From assembly GCF_021155775.2 (NCBI RefSeq), contig NC_060236.1, positions 18,526,519-18,590,518 on the forward strand: a stretch of DNA of 64,000 nt, written 5' to 3'. The DNA is from Neodiprion pinetum (taxonomy: Eukaryota; Arthropoda; Insecta; Hymenoptera; Diprionidae). A program made the translations under genes and the position numbers. Positions 49,801 to 62,300 of this stretch are shown one piece after another (positions within the stretch are counted from its first letter, which is position 1; each line of letters starts with the position of its first letter). The notes under the pieces were generated by a model. The model did no database searches and was not told the origin of the DNA. It was given only the letters and a program-made list of their open reading frames with translations.

Positions 49801-52800
49801 TAAAATTATAAACATTGTGATTTTCTGTTGTTATATTTAATATTAGGTTCACCTTAAAACATAAAAAGTATGTACACATTTTTTTCTAGGCTCCGATGAA
49901 GGTCGACCTTTGCTTCGACCGAACGTCAGCCAATTTGAGTAAATAGTTTGACCGTTTATACCCACGCAGTGTATTTTCTTCATTAATTCCACGGTCAAGA
50001 AAAATAACATATATTTGTACACAAGTAAAAATTTCATTGAGAAATGTAATTATACGGTTTGACTCACCTGATGACTTGCTGTCCGTCGGAAATGCGGAAC
50101 TTGTTTCTATTGAGATCGGCCTGAAATGCGAACGGAGGTTGCGTTAAATTCCACGCCAATTTACGGGTAATAGTTATTTCGTAATCGTTCGACGAAATGA
50201 GGTCGTCGCATTTCTGCATGATGCGGTCGAAATTAAATCACGCCTACTTTTCTTTCTCAAATCGTCCGGTCAACGTGACCGCGATTAAAACCGAACTTCA
50301 CTTGCCGGAAACATGAAAACTTTGAAATTCCCTTGTTCAAACTTCCTGCGCTTTCATGAACCGACTGTAATTGGCGACTGCATTTCTGACGTCACGCTTT
50401 CACGTGGCGCCATTTGTCAGACCGCCGGTTAGGGTTCACAGTGTCATTGATAATAAAAGTCTGTTCGGAATCTGACTTTAATCAACGATGACGATTAGAA
50501 TTATGGAGGATTTTGTTTGATTACCTTCTTTACTCAGAGTACACTGAAAATTTGGCTAGGGATTTGAGAAAAATTTATTCTGCATTCCTGTCCCAAAGAC
50601 AAGAACGAAACGATTTAAAAAAAAAGGCGGAAGAGTGATTTAACGACCCCGTTTCCAATTTTATTAGTGCGGGTGGCTGACCTGAGTATCGTAGATGTCG
50701 TAATCCTGGACCGTGACGTCCTGATTGACGCTGTACTTATCCGCGTCATTAACATCGACCTTCTTCGGCCGTTGAGTGTAGCTTTTAGGGCTAACCGACA
50801 CTTCTGTCACTCTGATGTTCGGGGTTGGGGAAACAATGTGATCACTCTGATTGAGGGAGTATTGATTGTAGTCGACTGATGAAGAAAAGAAAAACAAGAT
50901 ATGAGAAAGTGGTAGACAGAATGTCCAAAATATTTCCTTAATGCAGATTTGATATTGCTGTTGATGATTAAAAATCGTGGAATTTAAATTGGAAACTGTT
51001 TCGGTGATTTGAAAAAATTATCAAATGTCACATGCAACTTTTGATACTTGGATGGTTTGTTAAAATAGATGGTTGAATTATAAAGAGGTTTTCTCATCAA
51101 TGCGAAAAACTAACCTTGTTGAGTTTATGACTGAATTACAAAGGTAGTTTCTATTCGTAACAAGTATGCGACACCTGGGAAAGTTTACATGGAACTAATT
51201 GGACAGTGAAATTGCTGCAGCCAAGCAATTTTCAAGACTACTAGCTTCTGAAAGAATATTGTCCTGACATTGCAATGAACTTTGCAACGGTGATCGAAAA
51301 AGTTTATCCAGATATTTAGCCGAATAAAATCTAACCTAACCTAACCTTTTTTACATTTCTTGGGACTCACCATCATCTTTGTAAAGCGAAACATCGTCAT
51401 CGTAAATTGGGTAGTAGTGATAGCTCTGATCTGGCTCATTGAAGTAGGGAGACTTTGAGATAATCGGTACTGGGGTCGTCAGAATTTTTTGTAAGATCCT
51501 TGGTGGCTCGGTTTGAATGGGCCTGAGGATGAAAATCAAAATTTGGAACATTGGATAGGGGAAAAATTATTGAAAGGCTGAAATGTGACCTGAATAATTG
51601 CTTCAAGATCACTGCACAAAATTCAATTTCATATCCCAATCTGAAATTTTTATGAAATTTAAAATGTTTCTGCTTAAAAAAATGTTACGAACACATCATT
51701 GCATGCCTTGAAGATATATTTATCTTGGAAACGAAATAAAAAGTTATTTAACTCAGTCAAATTGGATTTAATTTTTGTCAATATTATTTTCAAACGAAAG
51801 CAATTTGAAACGTTTGTAACGGAATTATTCACTACCAATGGGAGATCAACGATGATTTTGAATAAAATTCTAGGCTCTTCTTCAATGAAACAAAGAACAG
51901 CAGAGTGAATTCCTAACGATTGCATCGTCCGTTGTCTACTAAAATTTAACGCGCATGCGCTAACAAACCGAGAGCGGCTGTTTGTCAGGTCGAGTAACCG
52001 TCGTAAATTTGCACAACGGTTCGCTGCGATGTATGTAACCTCAAAAATTTTGGCAGTTGTGCTCCATTCGCAACTGTGCATAATTTTGAGGTTAGAGACA
52101 GTTGGTAGCCCTGTCAAACAATCGCTCTCGGATTGCAGCGCATGCGCATTAAATTTTAGCAGACGACGGACCACGCAGTCGTTTGGAATTCACTCCGTAC
52201 ATAATGTGTTTGCATAATATGCATTTGCGTTAAAATTTATCCAGATTGCACTTGTTTTTTTTTTCCTGACTACCTAACGTTTGCCATTCCAAAATGAACA
52301 TACTCGATCGGTAATTTATTAATCTTCAGGAAACGGGAGAGTCACAAAGATGTAACTCAGACAATTTATAATACATGCCATGACGTGTTTATGTACATTT
52401 ATATACTTCTACATCATCGTTATGTAAGGTATGTTATAACAAATGCAGAGACAAAAATTCGCGTATTATAAGCCTGCGGATCAAACGACTCGGATTCTCG
52501 ATGTTGGGAAATATCTTTTTGCTGCTCACGTCATCGATATATAATACCTTTCGCAATTCGGAAACTCGAGACGCAAAACTGCGGCACCTTTTATCCTACA
52601 AATATACACATACACATACACATACAGGTATAAATATAAATATCCTGGAAAGCCGGATATAAACCATTTAATTCAGTATACATGGTCAGATACTTTTTAC
52701 CAACCTGAAAAATGTTTCCGGTTGATTACGCGAGTCCAAAAGAATGTCCTTTTCCCTTTCCATGTTCTGAAAAAAGAGGCAAGAAATCACTTTCATTTTC

Positions 52801-55800
52801 AATTTCAGCAAACTTCTCATCGACTTGTCAATTTTTTAAGATAAGCATTACAGTTTTTCAAAATAACGGAGGGGAAAAAAAATTGATGATACGTATTAAA
52901 CGTAATGTTTTCGTTCGATGTAATAATTGACAGAAATCGCATGAATAAATTTGCGAATTCTTGTAGAACATGTGCGATCATCTTGCGCAAGATTTTAGCT
53001 AAACGCGCGCTTTCACCGCGCCTTTATAAAAGAGAGAGAGAAATAAAACGAATTCTTTCATGGTTGTAAACGTGTGTCATTTGATTATCGGCGATTCAAC
53101 GTCAAGTGTACGAGTATTGTACATATGTGTGTACAAACGAAATTAACCGCGTGTTGAGTATATCCGTGAACGTTTCTTACGCGCAGTAAAAGATGAGCGA
53201 AAGATGATAAAAAGCTATATTGACATTTCTTTCCAATCGTATATTGTTATAAAATTTGAGGGGTTGACACTCTCTGAACTCTTCGCCAATTTACTTTGAA
53301 TTTCTGTTTGAATTTCAAATTTATTAGCCGCTTTATCTCTTGGATTACACGATCTTGCTACGCGTGAAACGCGGCTTAAGCTTTAACCTAGGAGTTTTTC
53401 CTTTTTGCTTGAATATTTTTCAACGTTTATTCAATCGTTTTCTTACTCGCCTGGAGAAATTATTCGCAATTCTGTCGACGCGTTGTCGACAATATGTCAA
53501 AATAATTTATTTTACTTACCAACTAGACTTTATCGAATATTTGTATCTAATTTTTGAAAACGTATGACAGAACACTGAAACCTGAAATGAATGATTGAAA
53601 TGATTTGAAAGTTGAGAAGAATTGAAAAAAAAATTTGAGTCTTCCTATTGTTGTGTTATCTTGAATATTTTCACCGTTGTTTGGAAATACTGCAAATCAT
53701 TATTTTCTTGTTAAAATTTGTCGAATTTGAAAAATAACACGATGTCAACATACGTGAACTGGCATTTTTTTTTTCATGTACCTACTGTTCCATTTTTATT
53801 TCAGCGAAAATAGTTGTAAAATCAGTGTTTGGTTTTTTTTCCTTTTGAACACTTTTGGACTTGTTTACAAATCAGTTTGAGAGTAGAAAAAAGTCTACCG
53901 AATTTTTATAAAGTTCTAGACGTTGGAAATATTCGTGATTTTAGTTGGAATGATTTATACAATAAGTTTATGAGAAGGACATTCGAATCTGCATATAAAT
54001 TGCGAACATTCAAGTCTGTTACGATTTACCGAAGAGGCACAAAAACTGATCGGCGAAGTGACAGAATATCCGCACAGTAGAAGTAGAAAGTTAATTTTGT
54101 TCCTCGAGAATTGATGATTATTGTTTATATGATGAAAAAAGTCATATTTCATGCAATGCAAAACGAATAAGTATTATATAATCTGAATTACTCTCCGAAA
54201 TGTTCCTGAACAATCTGCATTATATTCAAATCACAAGTACTATTAGTTTGATTGACTCGAAATTTCACGTCCATATTTATAATCCTAACATTGCACATCA
54301 ATTGACTGAAAATTTATTGAAATATGATATTAATTTGTAGAGTAAAAAGTAGTGATACATTAAAAGTGTTGGGAAATTTTTTTGCGTAAAAACCAAACCA
54401 CGTTTTCAACCCACAATCTTAAATTGTCATGCTAAAAAAAAAAAAAAAAAAAAACACACACGCTAATTTACATCGATCTGAACAGAGATTTGAATTCGCC
54501 TGTTAAAAATATAAATTTATTAACATTCCGGCAAAATTACACGTAAAAAATAAAATTAAACTTGATGTCTGTCTGTATTAAACTCCCAGAGGAATAATTT
54601 CACCCAACGTTGACAATTATTTTGAGCTTTCAGGTGGGTTGAAATTTTTTGATAACCTCAAAAAATGTACTTTTTTTACCGTGAATGAATGATCGAAATG
54701 GACCGTGAGTAAGAATTGCCAGTGAAATCACGCGCTAAGTATCCTGCGCACATCATATTTACACTGAGCGATAATTGCGCGTGTAATATTGAGTACATAA
54801 TAACGGATACGCGCGTAGGTTTGTGTGCATTGAAAAAAACAGAGAAAGGTGACAGCCACGTGGTGAACAATACACTGGTTACAAGTTATCGATATTTGTA
54901 TATACACAGTATACACGTGCGTATAATACGACATACGTAGAATTATACTAGACGGGTGCAGCGTTTGAAAAGAAAAGAAAGTCTTTCGTAACTGATCGAG
55001 ACGTGGGTAAAGTTACGGACCTATAAATTAAGGATGTATCGGGTGTACAGTCCGGTTGAAAAAAATTTAACAACGAAAGAATCAAGGATTAAATATTCAA
55101 CTCGTAGTGCAACTCATGCTAATCGAGTCAAATTTGTTCGAGCAAGGAGAGATCCAAAAAAAAAAAAAAAAAAAAATGGATTTGTATCGAAAGAGTTCAG
55201 GTATCAACAATTCTTTGGACACGATTCACTGTTCTGCTTTTTTTTGTAATCAAACGTATCCGTGTACCCAAATTCGATAGATGGCGGCCAATTTTGTGTG
55301 TGATTGAATTGTCTGTTATGCCTATAAATCCGAGGACTTGATTTTTTATTAACCTTTACGAGTGACCGAAAAAAATATGTTTTGTAAAATGAACACACAT
55401 TAATTGTAAGAAGTTTATGCTTTGTTTTAAAATATATACATGAGTTATTAAAAATCCATTTGAGGTGATTCTCGTTCGTTCAAATTGCGAAACTACTTCA
55501 TACACACGAGTCTAGCAAAAAAAAAAATAAATAAATAAATAAATAAATAAATAAAAAAAAAGAAGTTACTCGACAATCGCGTGACCGGTCTGAGAATTAT
55601 CGATCACGCTGAATTATTTTCGTCGAAATTAAAGATCTTCAATATTTTTTCCGACAAAACTCATGATAACTTGTACTTGCAGTTTCCCAATTTTTCCGAT
55701 TCGACACTTTTTGTCCCGGACTGTACGCCTGACGCATCCTTGAAAGACCTAGTCTGGCACCGATTAGCGCTCATAATTTTCTTCGTAGATTTCCATGGGC

Positions 55801-58800
55801 GCAAACGCACGTACCGACTGACCGAGAAAAGAAAAACGTCAGCGAGTGCAGCAAACTGGGTGGCAACGTGGTTTAAATAGTGATTCGAAGAGCCTCTGGA
55901 ACCACGTGTTATATTATTACGTGCGTGTCCTACAGGCCATTGGAACTCTCACTCATACGTGAGACACACACTCTCCATTTCATTTTCATTTTTATTTTTC
56001 TCTTTTTATCGCATGCTGAATACGCGCTGAAGCTTTGCGTTGACCTTGTAAGGAATGCCGAACCACTTCATCGACAGCTTTTACTGTCCGTAATGACCAG
56101 AGCTTCGATTTAGAGCCTAGTTCTGAAGTGAACAACCATTTCGAGTGCGAGACAAGTATTTTTTGAAACATTCAATTCGTTGAAAATGAGGATAAATAAC
56201 CGCGAGAAGAAGAAAAAGAAGGTTGGGAAAGATTCCATAAGCTTGCTAATTTGGGCATCGAAACATTTTATCATGGGTCTCCAATTTGAATTGGAATAGA
56301 AAATGATTTCGGATCCTAGCGAGAATGATAGAATATTCAAAAATACCGTCTCCAAGCTTGAAGTAAATTGGTCGAACCATTATTCAGGTATCGTGGACAT
56401 GGGAAAAGATGTTACCGAGTGAAATCGTTGACGTTATTGCCAATAACAGTGCGTCCTGTGAATCAATTTTAATTAAGGATACTTAAACGAAGCTCGATTT
56501 ACATAGATTTTAATAAAATAAACTCCAATCGAATCAAATAAGTGGATACGAAGCATAAATTCCCAAATTTCACCCAATTGAAGAAGCAAAAAGTTCTGTT
56601 TTTCGTTCGACACGATGAATGCAGTCTAGCAAAAATCAAATGGCAAAATTTTCTAAGGATCAATTAGGATCTCACAGATGTCACAAATAAAGAACGAGGC
56701 ATGAGAATTGAAAAGTTTCCGGCGTCGCTATAATGGAATCTCCTGAAACTGTTTAAACAAACGAAATACCAACTATAACCGTGTATGAAATTGGCGAATC
56801 ATAGCAATTAAATACTCTGCAACGATTGAAAATATAACAGAAAAGCAAATCGCAAGGAAATTTTCGACAACTGGTAAATTTTTGTTGATACATATAGATA
56901 AAGTCGTTGATTTTCGAATCAGGCGTTTGATCTTTCACTGAAATCGATCAACGGCAACGTTCGTCGAAACGAGATTTACGATTCTCCGGCCGGTTGGAAC
57001 AAGGTTGGAGAAATGTAAATGGAAAAAATAAAAGCAATCGAGTTTCGTGAACGATCGTAAAAAGAATTTCTTGCGCAAACAGACCACGGAGTGCGCAGAT
57101 TAGAAATCACTAGTTTTCGACCATCCAACGATTCTCATCTGGCAAAACAGCGAGACGCGACTTGAATTTACCTCGATAAGAAGTTACTAGTTTGAAAAAC
57201 GCATTGTAGAATACATTAGATATATTTACAAACGCAAAAAAACATTCACTATTCTTGACAATGATGCGGATGGTAAAAAACAAAAGATTATGAGGCACAT
57301 TTCGGCGCGTAATTCGCTAATCAACTTTCGAAGATCGCTGGCATTGATTGAGAGGTTTAGATGGTCAAGGTTGAACCAAAACGTTTAAAACGTTAAAATT
57401 TGGCAGGTCAGCGGTATAAAGTTGTCTAAAGGATCATCAATTTTCAACTGGAGTATTATAACTAATCCATGATTCGATTGAAGATGATGTCTGAAAATTT
57501 TGCGCTGTCAAAACGAACTAAAGCAGTCCAAATGGTGAGAGAAAAGACGATCAAAACGATTGTTAATGGTGCCTGGTGACCGATCTGAGGAATTGAGAAC
57601 CAGTAAATAATATGACTCAATTGAAACCAGAGTCAATGACTTTCGGCAGCCACTCAATCTAAGAGAAAAATAAAAGGCAGAGAACAACGAAAGCTTCGTT
57701 TCTGGAACGCAACGAAGAGTCGTCAATATGTCAGATGCATTACTTGTGGTCACTGTGGCATTCGTAGCCAATTTTGAAAGATTCTCTGTCCGTTAACGTG
57801 ACCTGCTGTGCTTTTAATTACTCAATCCATTGGCGAAATCCCGCGTTTAGCAAGTTGTCAGACAGATGTATCGATTGCTTGTTTCAAAATCACTGTTTAC
57901 GTAGATCAAAGGAACTTTGGATACCATTTGTGACCAAAACCTTTGATAAAACCTGCTGAATATGTCGACAACCAATACTAACCATAAGGTGCTCAGTATC
58001 GGTACATTACCCCCCTATAACAAAGCGAATCATTAGGTACTGCAAATAATCGCGAAGAGTTCTTAACAGTTCTTTTCAAGGCAAATACGCGAAGCACTCA
58101 TCATTGAGTTCCTGAAAGGGTGAGAGTTAAGGAGAATGGGTTCCGCAGTGCGAGTCAAAAGTTAAGAAATTGGAAATGAAATACGTCGGAATTTGATCAT
58201 GAACACCAAAGTTTGATCATCGATACGATTCGCAAAAACTGGTCTCAAACTGTCGACACTTGACGTCTTGCAACTTGTGCCATTCGAATTTGGTCGGATA
58301 CATTCTTACATCATACGAGCATGGATGTTGTTCATTCGTGTTCACTGTCATCGGCTCCCTCTTTCCCTTACTTTTGATCAAGACCGTGGGTCCCATTCGT
58401 CCTGACAACGAACTTTACTCACAGAAATGACGTTCCTTCGGAGTCCATCTCTGTCCCGTTGCACTTGACCGATGGTTGAGGGTTGCCCTCTGTAAACTCT
58501 CTGCTGTCTGTCGCTCTCGACTTCGGATGCCGGCTCGTATTCCTCTTCGCTGTAGGTTGGCTGAGGCTGCGGCTTCTGACGAAGCTGCCTCTCGGTAACC
58601 GGTGGCGATACCGAAGACGTCTTTGACGTGGCCACCTGCTGCCTTTGAGTCGGTCGTGAGTGGCGTTGATGCGGCACAGATTCGACCTTCGAAGCCCTGA
58701 GGATCAGACGAATGTCCTGTCAACGTGAATTTACCGTCCAGCCTCGCCACACTCGGACGATCGGTTCCATTTACAAGAAACGTACCCGAGATGCGATCCA

Positions 58801-59370
58801 CCGATTTTATTCAATCTGCGATATGTTGTAGTGCAGCAAAAGACATTACGCGAGTATTTTTTTGACGTGCCAATTCAGCCGTGTTGGAGGTCGAAATCAC
58901 TCCTGAATTTTTCACCCTCAAGAATCGATTTTTTGGGAATACCTAGTCGGTCACTTAGAACTTTTTTACAAAACCCATTAAACGCTATTCGTTTTTGGAA
59001 CATCGTTTTTGCCCTTTAAACGGTTGAATTGGTACATCGATAGAAAATATATGTCTCGTGTACTTTGATGTCCCATAATATATCACGAGTTAATGAAAAT
59101 CTGTGAAGTGCGTCACGGGTACTTTTCTTATTGGAAGACCCGCAAGTAAGAAAGAACACAAACGTTTATGGAACTTTCATTTTGACAGGATAAAAAAGGG
59201 CGAACCTCCATTAACCAGACTCTGCTTGTGGACTCTTTTATAGTTTTACTCACCTCACCAGCTGAGGCTCTTCTTCAATCCTCTCTACATCTTTCACGGC
59301 AGCGTCTCTCTCTCCGTCTTGCGAAACGCAGCCAACATTCCTGGGCCAGTCACAGGTTTGCAGTTCGTTG
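35443..59370 (-). CDS. Cda5: chitin deacetylase, Cda5 type (5' end missing)
   Basis: Exons in transcript order: 59370-59254, 58696-58423, 52766-52705, 51522-51371, 50875-50682, 50120-50068, 49535-49401, 48693-48655, 47862-47669, then either 46421-46196 or 45111-44886, then 39735-39612, 38384-38077, 36544-36346, 35607-35443. Phases match at every junction and the frame gives 746 residues plus stop in this window. Order of parts: end of a CBM14 chitin-binding domain, a low-complexity linker of about 340 residues, and a polysaccharide deacetylase (CE4) domain. Deacetylase motifs TFDD, GHE.ASHT, RAPFL and FYHAAWF are intact, so N-deacetylation of chitin in the extracellular matrix is expected. 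CBM14 without an LDLa domain seen here, a long linker and the ending CQPCPDIYPWTGKSGI suggest Cda5 rather than serpentine or vermiform; the missing 5' end leaves some doubt. Confidence 0.85.
38535..39275. repeat. six-copy minisatellite with alternating 115- and 136-bp units
   Basis: GTTAATACGCG begins copies at about 38535, 38650, 38786, 38901, 39037 and 39173. The spacings are therefore 115, 136, 115, 136 and 136 bp. Long units add about 21 bp containing CTTCGCCCCGACGCCAATC. Copies are nearly identical except the last. The block lies in the Cda5 intron between 39612 and 38384 and contains GAGGTTATGTTTACCTAAAT in each copy. Confidence 0.85.
43746..43808. repeat. (TAA)n microsatellite
   Basis: About 17 near-perfect AAT/TAA units in the Cda5 intron between exon 39735 and exon B. 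Confidence 0.9.
44886..45111 (-). CDS. Cda5: Cda5 alternative exon B (downstream copy)
   Basis: 226 nt with the same phases as exon A. It reads GGYTPEEIPQMVLLTFDDSV, then DLFEKDRKNPNGCPISATFY and NGHEIASHTV. Differences from A are concentrated at the start (YT for LL), around the TFDD neighbours, and before the His motif (VNGHEI for AAGHEM). Both copies keep all catalytic residues. The two copies are separated by about 1.1 kb of intron. Alternative catalytic exons are known in insect chitin deacetylases, where isoforms may differ in tissue or substrate; which is used when cannot be told from sequence. Confidence 0.85.
46196..46421 (-). CDS. Cda5: Cda5 alternative exon A (upstream copy)
   Basis: 226 nt, phase 1 in and phase 2 out. 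It encodes GGLLPEEIPQLVILTFDDAV, then FYVSHEWTDYSQVQNLY and AGHEMASHTV. It contains the catalytic and metal Asp pair (TFDD) and the two metal His of the HxxxxH motif. The acceptor is CTGTAG and the donor TTTC|GTAAGT. Exon B (44886-45111) has the same length, phases and motif set. Because 226 is not a multiple of three, including both would shift the frame, so the pair must be mutually exclusive. Confidence 0.85.
47669..52766 (-). CDS. Cda5: Cda5 linker exons (low-complexity, probably disordered)
   Basis: Seven small exons (52766-52705, 51522-51371, 50875-50682, 50120-50068, 49535-49401, 48693-48655, 47862-47669) encode Tyr/Asp-rich (PDQSYHYYPIYDDDVSLYKD), Ser/Val-rich and Thr/Pro-rich (TLTTTTTPIPTTERPVSVTV) stretches, ending in the conserved CRKDVCLLPDCNCGGPDIPG that starts the deacetylase domain. 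Exons of 39, 53 and 62 nt were accepted because phase and splice sites fit. The 49535-49401 plus 48693-48655 pair (174 nt) and several others are frame-neutral, so isoforms with shorter linkers are possible. A CAAAG acceptor at 47862 is unusual. Confidence 0.75.
51330..51348. repeat. short interstitial TTAGG-type telomere repeat
   Basis: CTAACCTAACCTAACC is three units of CCTAA, the reverse of the insect telomere repeat TTAGG. It lies in a Cda5 intron just downstream of exon 51522-51371. Confidence 0.5.
51900..52200. mobile_element. MITE-like element with about 90-bp inverted ends
   Basis: The left arm (GAGTGAATTCCTAACGATTG, TACTAAAATTTAACGCGCATG, CCGAGAGCGGCTGTTTGTC) matches the reverse of the right arm (GAGTGAATTCCAAACGACTG, GCTAAAATTTAATGCGCATG, CCGAGAGCGATTGTTTGAC). 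The total is about 300 bp, non-coding, in the Cda5 intron between 51522 and 52705. Each arm carries one GCGCATGCGC palindrome. Confidence 0.7.
58423..59370 (-). CDS. Cda5: Cda5 CBM14 end and Gln/Glu-rich linker exons
   Basis: Exon 59370-59254 opens NELQTCDWPRNVGCVSQDGE, the last two-cysteine part of a CBM14 (peritrophin-A) chitin-binding domain, so the first four cysteines must be in an upstream exon. Exon 58696-58423 is 274 nt and encodes a polar tract (TQRQQVATSKTSSV, KPQPQPTYSEEEYEPASE, DRQQRVYRGQ). The intron upstream is longer than 4.6 kb. I searched 59.4-64 kb on the minus strand and did not find the remaining CBM14 half. Confidence 0.8.
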
Positions 59371-62300
59371 CTGAAACAATGACAATATTGCGATTTGAGG
59401 GATATCGCGATTTTTTGAAACTGGGGATAATCGTTTGATGAAACGATGATTGTTGTAAAGAAACGCGTTGTGAAGCTCACTATTTTGATCGTCGAACCAC
59501 AAAGCGACGTTTCTGCGTTTTGAAAATGAGAAACGCAATAATGTAATATTCGACTTCTGGCAGAGCATTAAATATCGTTTGAAAAACTTGGAAACCGACC
59601 GTCTTGAAATATCCGAAAGATTTTCTCATGTGTTGAAAGTTGAACCGAAACTCTTTGGACTTCTAGCCGCGCTGGCTTCCAAATTGTTCATTGTATTGTA
59701 ATAAATTGTCGATACCTTCTACAGGCAAATCAGTTCTCTGTAAAATTTGTCGATTTGAGATATTTTCGGCATATGTTGAACACTTCGGAACGGATTGCGA
59801 ATTGTTCGTGAAAAACAAATTATGTTTACAGCGTTTATTTGCCACACAAGAATTACAGTTATCTGAGTTGAAGTGAAAATAAGCCGATCGCACTTTGCTG
59901 AATTGTTTTACAAATCAACATACGAATCGTCAATTCTGGATTTTATGCCGAAGCTTTTATGTTAGATTCTTGAATTTTGACCAGATTGAATTCATGATCG
60001 ATGACCTCGACATTCTTCAGACATCGAATGACTTAAAAATTAGGAAACAACCTTGAGTTTTTTCTCGCACACGTCGAATACGTGATTTGAAATTTGCAGA
60101 GGTCGAAGCTCAGTTCCCAAATAATGACTCCAAAAATCTGTGGATATCAATGTAAGACGAAATTGATTGAACTTTTATCTGCTAACTAATCAGTTTTCTC
60201 CCTCAATTTCACTCAATTAATAAAATGTTCAATTTTGTGTACAAACATGCGCTTTCAAAACTTCCTGATCAAGGATTAAATTCGTACTTTCAGGTCTGAT
60301 AGGTGTCAAATAATATATTCCCAGAAGTAAAATTCAACTTCTTACTTGACTATAAAAAATTCGGAACCACAAATTCTTGCATCGTCTGGTAAATATGCAT
60401 ATTTACGACACATGTTAAAGACGTTAAACGTTTTTAAGTTGATGACGAAAGACGATTCCCATGTTGTCGTTGCATAATACATGACAGTGGCGTATTAACT
60501 GATGTAGAAAATGGATCACATTTTTCGAATAACACCAAATTCGAAATGTTGCTCACGTTTATTTTACCATCTGTGTACTAAATACGATAACAACGTGCGT
60601 CTACATACGCAACACGAAATATGCGTTTACATATGTTAGCACAATTCATTGAGGATCGTGCTATTCACATTAGTGCCTTCGGAATGATAACCACGTCTTT
60701 AATTGCTGGGCTTACCGCATCTGAATGGTCAATTTTCACCGTCCTCGACTATCGGGAGACGGAATATTTCACGTTATTATACCTTGCAAAGATTATTCGA
60801 TACTGTTAAACTTTTTTCGATATTAAAGAAGAAAAATTATTGTCAACTCTAATGCAGTTGTGAAAACCTTTTGTCATGGTTTGAGTCAACGAATTCTAGC
60901 GCAGGATTGGGGATTTTTTACTCCAATTTGAGAAAGACACAACTCGTTGAAATTCGAAAATAATTCTAAAAATATATCAAACGATATTCGGGTGATTTCT
61001 GCGTAAAAAAAAAAAAAATGTACTCTAGATTTTTCGGGTTATTGATGTCGAATTTTGCTCGCGAATTTTTAGTGCAATAAGCTTCTATGACGGTGGCAAA
61101 ATTGTTTAAGCAGGTTAAGGATCAGATCCATTAAAAATTAAACATTTTGTCCGGTAGAATTATTAAAAATTTTCAATATTGCAAATATTTTAATAGACTA
61201 TGAAAATTCTGTTTAAAATATTTGGCCAGAAGTCTGCGGAAACTGTAAAAACAAAAACTAGAATGAAATTCTTTGTTACACGACGATGACTCGAACGTTG
61301 TTCTGAAAATTGTTTTAAAACAGTTGCACTTGAATTTCGACAGCTTCTTTTCAAATTTGAGGACAAAATCATTGATGTGAGCTTTCGACAGAGGATCGGC
61401 TACGCAACTTCGTCGAAGTTGTTAATGATTTTTATCGTCTCCAAGCGGACATCGAATAATCTCGGACGACATTTTCACGGTACTTAAAATGACGGGGATC
61501 ATCGTAACGTCTGAATACAGTTAATTATTCGGAGATTTAACTTCCTGTTAACAAATCATGTCCCTGACTCGACTCGAGGCGTGCGTATATATTTCACATT
61601 AGATGTATCCTTCAGCGATGCTGCAGGTGAGAGCACGGACCGATGACCGTGATGATGCGGCATCATCGAAGGTGGCGAAAGATCCGTGGAAATGGCGGAT
61701 ATGGGTCGAGGCCTGATCGAGTCTGCGAAGTGTAAGCGCTTTATCAGCATCGCACAGTTCAGATCTTGCCAAAGCGCAATAAATGCGCGAAACAAACGGC
61801 GGAAGCTTCAGGCCCTCGAAACAAAGGAGATTATCATCGCGTTGCGAAAAGAAAATAGAATCAACAAACAAGCCGGGGAAATATTCTATCGGATCCCTTG
61901 TAATTCGAACAATTACACATTCCGCAGGCCAAGCTTAGAAATACTGATAACACTCGAGTAAAGGGGAGACAAAAATAAAATTACTTGGGATCAAACTTTC
62001 TCAATCTTGATTCAAGTTTTACAAGGTCGATTATTTCCGGTGTCTTTGGAGACCCTGACCAGTGTTTGGACAAAGGTTTCGCGACTTTCAGAGGTCAGAT
62101 TTCGGGTCAGTGGACTTTTCTCTCACAATTCGTCATCGTCATTGTGTATTAGAAAGGTCATGTTTTTTATTACAATAATTTGAAGAAGAATATCCCCTTA
62201 GGTCACGGGATTCTTTGTGATACAATGAAACGATGTTTTTTTTTTATTTTTCTACTTGCCTCGAGAAATCAAACAATCATGCGTTTCACTCAGGAAGATA

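Noticed and set aside
51674..52174. 166-codon minus-strand frame
   Set aside because: It runs through both arms of an inverted-repeat element, which explains the openness on both strands.
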